From Leptoclinus maculatus (lineage: Eukaryota; Chordata; Actinopteri; Perciformes; Stichaeidae): DNA of 64,000 nucleotides. Below are positions 58,101-64,000 of the stretch, in pieces; positions within the stretch are counted from its first letter, which is position 1; the number at the start of each line of letters is the position of its first letter. Both the position numbers and the translations under genes were made by a program. The notes under the pieces were generated by a model, which made no database searches, was not told where the DNA came from, and saw nothing but the letters and a program-made list of their open reading frames with translations. Location: the NCBI GenBank assembly GCA_032191485.1, contig JAVDOI010000019.1, positions 9,405,284 through 9,469,283 on the forward strand. The letters run 5' to 3'.

Positions 58101-61100
58101 TATACCGGACCTCTAGTGAGTGGCCCAGCCCGTGGTATATTTTTCTGTATGTGGCCCTCAGTGAAAAAAGTTTGGACACCCCTGATGTAGATGGTATTAA
58201 TCCTTCCCTCTGTTGTAGGGAGGGGTTTAAGCAGCAGCCGCACGGTTCCCTTTCCACTGTAGACATACTTCAAGCACACTCAGCCCGCCGGCATTAGGTG
58301 CGTTTCATTCCTGCGAATATCTCCCTCTCCCTCCAGTTAGAACTCCAGTGCCTCGAGCTGAACAGTGAGAAGCAGGAGAGCCACGTGGAGAATGTCAAGC
58401 TGAAGATGACCAACGACGAGCTGTCCCGAGCGCTGGAGAGCACCAGCCAGGACCTGGGGCTGGCCCAGGAACAGCTGGCCATGCTGCAGGAGCAGGCCGC
58501 CCTGCTGCAGCAGGAGAAAGAGATGTGGGTACTCGCGCCTATTACACGTGCTTAATTATTGTTTGTATCAAGAATCATTGAAGAGTGCCTCCTTACAGTG
58601 AGGCTCTAAGACGACAAGCACACATACTCACTTGTTCGTCTACTGAATATTGGAGTTTGTCTTGTTTCAGGGAAATGTACAGAGTAACCGAGGGACTGCA
58701 GAGAGAGAAGCAAAGTCTCATGAAGCAGCTCGACCTCCTCAGGTATGACATCATCATATCTAACCCCGGGTAATCTTTTTCTGGTTAATTAAGCCATAAT
58801 TGGCAAACCTTGTTAAAGGACCTCTAGTGCTTTTCAGTGCATTCTTTTCCACAGCAGATTCCATCCTTCTCATTAATTTCTCTTTTCAATCTCCCCAGAG
58901 AGATGAACAAGCATTTAAAAGACGAACGGGACATATGCTGCGGCGTAGTGAGTATACATTTCATGTAACTGCACTGCTGCAGCATCTATCATGGCTGACG
59001 CCTGATTGATAACAAATACCTCTGTAACACTAACATACACTCCCTTTGTTTAAACAAGCCCCGGACCTCACTCAGAAAGAAGCAGAAGCAGAGAACGGGC
59101 CTCGCCAATATATTTGATGACACCAGCCGGCCAGCGAGAAGGTGATTCATTCATCTTCCAAATACTCCTGAACACAAATCATCTGTCAAATCATGTATCA
59201 AAGGAGGAAAAACAGAGGATATCTGATTCTATAATCCACTGAATTCACTTTTTTTGTTTAGATGAGACTAAAATCAGAAACCTTTTGAGTGCTTTGGCCT
59301 CTAGATTTCCATCTCAGTCGAGTTGAATTGACCCGGTACATCCTCTGTTTCTCCTCTGTTTCTTAAAGAGCCCCACTGTTGGTGGATGGGTCCTACCAGT
59401 CTCTGGAGGCCCTGCCTATAGAGCACCTTCATATCGTGTTTGTTGCTTCCTCTTCCTGTAGTGACGATGACACCCCCGTTGCCACCCCCTCCTCCTCCTC
59501 CACCGCCACCCTTGGCGCCCCCGCGTGTCCACAACGCCCCGCTGCGAAGAAAAACTCTGGCTTAGCCAACGGTTACGCCAACCCCGCTCCACCCAAAGCG
59601 CACGATGTGAGGCCGAAGGCCAAGAAATCCCCCGGAAAGATGGCCGCCGCTAAGAGGGTGACGGCGAGAGACAGAGACAGAGCGAAGAAAGTGGAAATTA
59701 AGAGGAAGGCGGGGTTGGAAGAGGAGGTCCTGGACGCCCCTCCAGATGGGTGGCCCCTCCGTCGGGTCATCTCCATTGAGGAGGACCACCTGCCCCACCT
59801 GCTCCACGGGGGGCCTCAACTTTTACTGCACCAGCTCAGTGAGGAGGAAGACGAGCTGGACGACGAGGAGGAAGAGGAAGCTCAGAGTGACTTTGAAACA
59901 AGTGTCGTCTTGGCAGCAGACCTGTCCGACAACCCACCCTCTAGTCACGTCCCCGTGTCGGCAGAAGCTCCTCCAGCAAGGAAATCCCGCTCTACCCACG
60001 CGAAAAAGACGCCCATGTCTCCTCGTGGACAGCCTGTCGGGAAGGAGACCCAGCAAGTATGTCCACAGCTTTGGAGCTCCGAATATGTATTGATCCTAAC
60101 GTAAATGTGTTATTACCTGCAGAGGTAATGAACCAGATTAACATTCTTTTTCTGTCTCTCTGCCTTCGCCCTGTATATCTGCTTCAGAGGACAAAAGAAG
60201 GAGCGCTGTTTGCCCCGGACCGCCTGTTCAAAGTGGTCCTGGTTGGAAACTCGAGCGTAGGCAAGACGTCCCTGCTACGCTCCTTCTGCGAGGGCCGTTT
60301 CCACCCTACCACAACTGCTACTGTGGGTGAGAAGAGAAACATCGCCATGGTATTGTGTGTTGCATGTGTCAGAGGCTGCGTTTGTGGATGTTAACACAGA
60401 AGATCAGAGCGTGACTTAGCATCACATGAGAGGGCTTGTGAAGTCACACTGCGCCCGTCTCAGAGTCCTGGCACACATTGTACTGCAGATTATGTCACTT
60501 CTGATGAATTTTTCTCCTCGCTTTCATCTTTCTCAATCCTCACTCGAGCCTTGTTATCTCCCCCCCCCCCCCCCCCCCCCCTTCCTCTGGAATGAGGCAC
60601 AGTCGGTATCACGCCTCACCGGACCCCCTAGTGGCCACTTTTGTACGTGTTGCTCTGTCAAAAACAGAAACAATGAATATAATCTCATTTAAATTAAATA
60701 TGAAAAGTGTGTCCACGTATTTTATCATGAAACTACACAAAAAAACCTTCTACTAAGAAATGAATAATGTGTCCTGGTTAAATGATATCGATCTTTGTGT
60801 GCTCTTCAGGTATTGACTACAGTGTGAAGACACTGAGCCTGGACAATATGCAGGTGGCCATGCAGCTTTGGGACACGGCAGGTCAAGAGAGGTGGGTTTC
60901 TGTTTAGTTTAAGATACAAAACAAGTGAAGAGTGTGAATATATTTTCATTCAAACCATAACTTGGTTTAACTTAAATATCAATAAATACATTTTAAGAAT
61001 ATCATTTCGGTGTTCCTCTTGTAGTGCTTCAGTGTACTAAGCTTAAAATAAGTATGCTAATAAGCATTACTACTACAAGTCTACATTTATCCCTAAATAC

Positions 61101-62226
61101 ATTACCAGCCAACACATACTAGTGTAGAATTAGTAACATATATACACTGTTAAAGTGGATTTTTGTGTCCTGTTATGAAGTATATTTAATGGATGAATTA
61201 ACTGAAGGAAATCTTTTAAAGACATCTTAACAATACAATGATACGGTAGTAGTATTGTGTACTTGAATCTTATAATACTATCAGGTGTGTGTACAGTGTA
61301 GCGTTAATCTCTGTCATTGACACAGGTACCGCAGCATAACCAAGCAGTTCTTTCGCAAGGCCGACGGTGTGGTGGTGATGTACGACGTCACCGTGAAGGA
61401 GAGCTTCAGGGCCGTGCAACCCTGGCTCAGCAATGTCCAGGTCTGACCTTTGACCCGAGGAAGTCTTCTGCAGCGCGTGCTTTTCTCACGTGTAGAGTTG
61501 GAAGATTACACTGATTTTATTTGAATTGATGCTTTTTGGTATTTACAGGTTTATATCATTTGTAGTTTTCCCAAAGTGTTGCATGTTGAACATTGTTTTC
61601 CTACTGTGACGTGTAACAATGTCTGTTATCTCAATCACTGGACTCATCGTTTTCAGGAAGCAGCAGGAGAAGGGATCCCCATCCTCCTTTTGGGCAACAA
61701 AATGGACATGGATGGAGACAGGGAGGTGTCATTCAAAGAAGCTGAGCAACTGGCTTATGTGAGTTTCATTCAAAGCTCGTGGATCGTTTCATTTGAAATG
61801 CTCGCTCAAAATGTAACTTCCGTTTTCGAACCCTGTGTAGGACAACAAGGTGATGTTCTTTGAGGTCAGCGCCTACACTGCCAAGAATGTAACCGAGTCC
61901 CTCACACACCTGGCCAGGTAAGATTACAGCTGGGTGTCAAACAATAATAGCTGTCTAGGAAACAAACCGTACAGACTCCCTGCGCACCAGTCATCAGATG
62001 CATGATTAAATTACTGAAGAGTAGACGGCCCCTTTGTACTTGCAACCTTTTGTGAGGAAATAGATGTGTGTGTGTGTGTGTGTGTACAGCGTCGGTGGCT
62101 CATGCAGTGTGCTCTCTGTGCTCTCTGTCTTCACTCAGAGTGCTAATGGAGCAGGAGGACAGGGTGAGAGACACAACAGTCCTTCTGAGTGCTCTGCCCA
62201 TAAAGAAGAAAGCCTGCTGCAAGTGA
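53625..62226 (+). CDS. cracr2a: CRACR2A long form (Rab46): EF-hand, coiled-coil, Rab GTPase
   Basis: CRACR2A is a calcium-sensing regulator of Orai1/STIM1 store-operated calcium entry; its long form is a large Rab GTPase in vesicle traffic. Seventeen coding exons: 53625-53777, 54997-55108, 55521-55710, 55867-56013, 56900-56990, 57249-57344, 58337-58524, 58671-58742, 58899-58947, 59059-59141, 59369-60056, 60188-60326, 60810-60891, 61326-61440, 61657-61758, 61841-61917, 62139-62226. They sum to 2472 nt, 823 codons plus TGA, with every phase matching. The order is EF-hands (residues 38-88), PHLLSNFEEFLTR, coiled coil (about 190-365), low-complexity basic/acidic linker (about 394-623), then a Rab domain with GNSSVGKT, WDTAGQE, GNKMD, SAY and C-terminal KKKACCK, a CCX prenylation end. 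RASEF was considered, but KEFFQTCDVEGKGFI, SNFEEFLTR and REMNKHLKDERDIC fit CRACR2A. Start: no earlier in-frame ATG was seen in the exon. It is converged on by prmt8. Confidence 0.94.
53778..54996 (+). other. cracr2a first coding intron, no gene seen
   Basis: Unique-looking AT-rich sequence with one CA repeat; a short CG-containing stretch at 54290-54400 has no recognised function. Confidence 0.6.
54559..54586. repeat. CA microsatellite
   Basis: CA run in the first coding intron of cracr2a. Confidence 0.9.
55521..58947 (+). CDS. cracr2a: cracr2a exons 3-9: coiled-coil region
   Basis: Seven exons encode SQFLHGRRISVADDQNQ, FCMLLESLGASNVFE, then a long heptad-rich run including KEKKEMESALQRKAATHDSE, IRYLYEEMEAQINNEKDRLI, KDAERIQVHSHDLEHQL and MYRVTEGLQREKQSLMKQLD, ending REMNKHLKDERDIC. 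In this family the coiled coil mediates self-association and partner binding (Orai1, dynein). A hAT transposon remnant lies in the intron between 57344 and 58337. Confidence 0.92.
57561..58184 (+). mobile_element. hAT transposon remnant, internally deleted, with target-site duplication
   Basis: The 624-bp element begins CAGGGGTGTCCAAACT and ends with the exact inverse of those 16 bases. It is flanked by a perfect 8-bp duplication ATGTAGAT at 57553-57560 and 58185-58192, the hAT hallmark. The left end continues into a CGGCCCGCGGGCC-like stretch typical of hAT-Charlie ends. Near 58010-58065 a short coding relic reads EQTFSLLNLNKKHIENQM, resembling the C-terminal dimerisation domain of GTF2IRD2-like hAT transposases. 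It has stops and no full transposase, so it is non-autonomous. It lies in a cracr2a intron. Confidence 0.88.
59059..60056 (+). CDS. cracr2a: cracr2a exons 10-11: linker between coiled coil and Rab domain
   Basis: A short exon (59059-59141) encodes PRTSLRKKQKQRTGLANIFD. A 688-nt exon follows (59369-60056), encoding residues 394-623 of low complexity: Ser/Ala-rich, then Lys/Arg-rich (KAHDVRPKAKKSPGK), then Glu/Asp-rich (LSEEEDELDDEEEEEAQSDF), then basic. This corresponds to the variable proline-rich linker of the long isoform. A second good acceptor inside the exon at 59461 would shorten it by 93 nt in frame. Confidence 0.85.
60188..62226 (+). CDS. cracr2a: cracr2a exons 12-17: Rab GTPase domain
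   Basis: Six exons encode residues 624-823. G1 is GNSSVGKT (643-650), switch I contains TATVGIDY, G3 is WDTAGQERYRSI with the catalytic Gln present, G4 is GNKMD and G5 is SAY. The end LPIKKKACCK carries two cysteines, the Rab geranylgeranylation signal; the last residue is Lys rather than the Gly I recall in human. All G motifs are intact, so an active GTPase is expected. The donor after exon 61326-61440 (CAG|GTCTGA) is weak. Confidence 0.93.
60560..60581. repeat. Poly-C tract, 22 bp
   Basis: Longest homopolymer C run of the window, in a cracr2a intron 230 bp before the exon at 60810. Confidence 0.92.
62065..62085. repeat. TG microsatellite before last cracr2a exon
   Basis: TG run of about 10 units, 54 nt upstream of the last coding exon of cracr2a. 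Confidence 0.9.
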
Positions 62227-62580
62227 AGTGTAAACTCAATGTACTAAGTTCTAGATCACCTTTTTGCAGCGTTATAAGACAACGATTCTTTGGATTTGAT
62301 CACAGAATGTGTCTTTTAACGAGCAGCCTTCATTTTGACTCACATATGCACGACATGTTGGAAGTCCACACGAAGGACTGTGCAGCTCACTTCAACATGA
62401 AACCTTCTGTCACGTTTGAATGATGAGGCTCAGAGGAAGAGCTCATCTAAAGTCAAAAATAAGGTGCTGCTTCATTCCCTGTACATAACGCTGTGTTGCC
62501 AAATCACAGTAGTGCTGTCTATAAGATTTAAAAATAGAAACATATTCTGTATTATAATTACTTTCGATAGAGAAATCATA

Positions 62581-62586
62581 AATAAA
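62581..62586 (+). terminator. cracr2a: cracr2a polyadenylation signal
   Basis: AATAAA lies 355 nt after the stop, followed 25-55 nt later by a T/GT-rich stretch (62612-62640), the usual downstream element. A second hexamer, ATTAAA near 62924, could give a longer 3' UTR. Confidence 0.6.
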
Positions 62587-62755
62587 TTTCATGAATGAAT
62601 GCTAGCTTAAAAGTCTTGATTTCTTTGTGTTTGTCTTGTGTACGTTAATGTAGTTATACTTTATATGTAAGCTTAAACTGAACTAAATTATTTGGAATTC
62701 ATTGAAATTGCTGTTTAAATGAAAATCATGAGAGAAACATTTGATTCTTTGACAT

Positions 62756-62761
62756 TTTATT
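62756..62761 (-). terminator. prmt8: Candidate prmt8 polyadenylation signal
   Basis: AATAAA on the minus strand about 700 nt after the prmt8 stop. If used, the prmt8 transcript would end roughly 150 bp from the cracr2a cleavage site, so the two 3' ends nearly meet. Longer brain 3' UTRs could overlap cracr2a. Confidence 0.35.
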
Positions 62762-63455
62762 CATCATCGTTGTTCATCTCTCTTCTTGTTTTTTTTCATA
62801 TTCTTTGTCCGATCAAAACAAAGTGTTACATGACGTATTGCATCTGTGTTCGTTGCTGTTCTGAGGCATTGTTCTGTTTTTATCTCTGGCACCAAAGTGT
62901 ATGTTTGTTCTGAATTATCCCCAATTAAAGAAATTTTAAAAATTACATTTCATACCTTTCTGAAATCAATGAAGCAAAGAAATTGCAAATGATGAATAAC
63001 AAATAAAACACAATGAATTACTGCACCCTCTAAACAATTACACAGTGCATATTAAATCTGAACAAATGACTAAAGGAAAATCAGATGCTGTGACCCTCTC
63101 GACATCACGCAGATCAATGCTTTTCAATTAGCTGCACTAACGATATGAAGACTCATTTATACTCAAATGTAGCACAATTTAAAAAAAAAAGAAATCAAGT
63201 TCATTTAGGATGTTACATTCAACGATGTGCCCGAGTCGATCAAGCTGGTACGGGTGACGGCACTATTGCTGATCGATATATTTGCCTATTCTGATGACAT
63301 CACTTGGGTGCTGGCACGATGGCGTCCAATCAGATGCGTCCGGTCGCTCCCTCGCTGGCCAACTGGAATGCCTGTTGGAGAGGCTGCGCCGTCCCCCACA
63401 CTCGGGAGTGTTGTCGAGAGCGGGCTGAGGGTAGTTGGTCGGTTTGTTGTTGCGC
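62762..63455 (-). other. prmt8: Probable prmt8 3' UTR
   Basis: Follows the prmt8 stop codon. No competing gene is seen; the open frames at 63227-63508 overlap the prmt8 last exon in antisense and are shadows. Confidence 0.45.
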
Positions 63456-63845
63456 CTAACGCATTTTGTAGTCGTGGGAGATGGCGGCCTCACATAGTTG
63501 TCCTTTAAAGTCTAGCTCCATAGTGAACTCCAGGTCACGCTGCAGACGATGAAACGATTTTAAATGAATGAATTAAGTACATTTGTGACAAAAAAATATA
63601 ATACATATATATTGTACCTTCTACTCGGCTACATTTATGCTGTAGCTAAGATGAAGATGTGACATAAAACTATCTCTCTGCCAGAAACTCAAATCTATTG
63701 CGTCTTTATTTTATGAGTCTTACCACATTCTTCTCATTAGGCCTCACAGCAATACTGCCAAAGATCTCCTCTCCCTTCTTGACAGTTAAGTAGTCCTCTA
63801 AGTAAAAGACTGTCTGCTTCCAGTGTGTGCTGGCAGCATCTGGAG
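63456..63845 (-). CDS. prmt8: PRMT8 C-terminal exons (type I protein arginine methyltransferase)
   Basis: PRMT8 is the brain-enriched, membrane-anchored relative of PRMT1 and makes asymmetric dimethylarginine. Two exons on the minus strand, 63845-63724 and 63539-63456, join in phase 0 (GTG|CGT). They encode PDAASTHWKQTVFYLEDYLT, VKKGEEIFGSIAVRPNEKNV and, in the last exon, RDLEFTMELDFKGQLCEAAI ending SHDYKMR before TAG. THW is the PRMT substrate-groove loop. KNVRDL and the HDYKMR end fit PRMT8 better than PRMT1 (NNRDL, DYRMR), though a PRMT1 paralogue is not excluded. The linkage with cracr2a, tail to tail, supports PRMT8. The rest of the gene lies beyond position 64000. Confidence 0.9.
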
Positions 63846-64000
63846 CTGAGATAGAGGACAGGAGGAACATTGTGTACACGAGGGAACAGGGGGAAAAAGG
63901 TGTACGGAGGTTAAAGAAGAACGAAGTAAAGCGGAAAAGAGAAGTTTAGGGTGAGCGCGAGAACATCTATAAATAACAAAACCCTTCCAAGGGACACTCG

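Noticed and set aside
53625..62226. Identification of the EF-hand/Rab gene as RASEF (Rab45)
   Set aside because: The EF-hand, SNFEEFLTR and coiled-coil blocks and the linkage to prmt8 fit CRACR2A better.
63456..63845. Identification of the right-edge gene as PRMT1
   Set aside because: KNVRDL, HDYKMR and the tail-to-tail linkage with cracr2a favour PRMT8, though the two are close paralogues.

Overview
This window looks like nuclear DNA of a teleost fish, probably a spiny-rayed (percomorph-type) species. It has split genes with GT-AG introns, long CA/GT microsatellites, poly-C tracts, a GTF2IRD2-type hAT transposon remnant and several interspersed repeats of a kind I know from percomorph genomes. 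It contains no operons, phage, CRISPR or bacterial features. Five protein-coding genes could be assembled exon by exon. Codon phase is continuous across every junction, and each product agrees with the vertebrate family as I remember it; no database search was possible.

Layout. (1) 1-34326, minus strand: tmtc2, an ER multi-pass O-mannosyltransferase with TPR repeats. Eight exons are present. Its first two introns are 20.9 kb and 8.3 kb, and its last roughly 150 codons lie beyond position 1. (2) 34327-41075: intergenic DNA, including the tmtc2 promoter side and the mettl25 3' end. (3) 41076-49941, minus strand: mettl25, 12 coding exons, complete, 592 codons. (4) 49942-50299: a divergent 358-bp promoter. 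(5) 50300-51730, plus strand: ccdc59, 4 exons, complete, 262 codons. (6) about 52.3-62.6 kb, plus strand: cracr2a long form (Rab46), 17 coding exons, 823 codons. It encodes EF-hands, a coiled coil, a low-complexity linker and a Rab GTPase domain. (7) 63456-63845, minus strand: the last two exons of prmt8, converging on cracr2a.

The order mettl25 then tmtc2 in tandem, ccdc59 head-to-head with mettl25, and cracr2a tail-to-tail with prmt8 matches two separate human chromosome 12 neighbourhoods (12q21 and 12p13), joined here within one kilobase. The genes are not a pathway: they are ER glycosylation, an orphan methyltransferase, a nucleolar/transcription-associated protein, a calcium/Rab adaptor and an arginine methyltransferase. 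I found no unknown biological system. The points most worth checking are a lost calcium-coordinating residue in the second EF-hand of cracr2a, a catalytic-core exon of mettl25 flanked at both splice sites by microsatellites, two in-frame competing acceptors in cracr2a, an intact-ended hAT insertion, and enhancer-like blocks in the tmtc2 introns.
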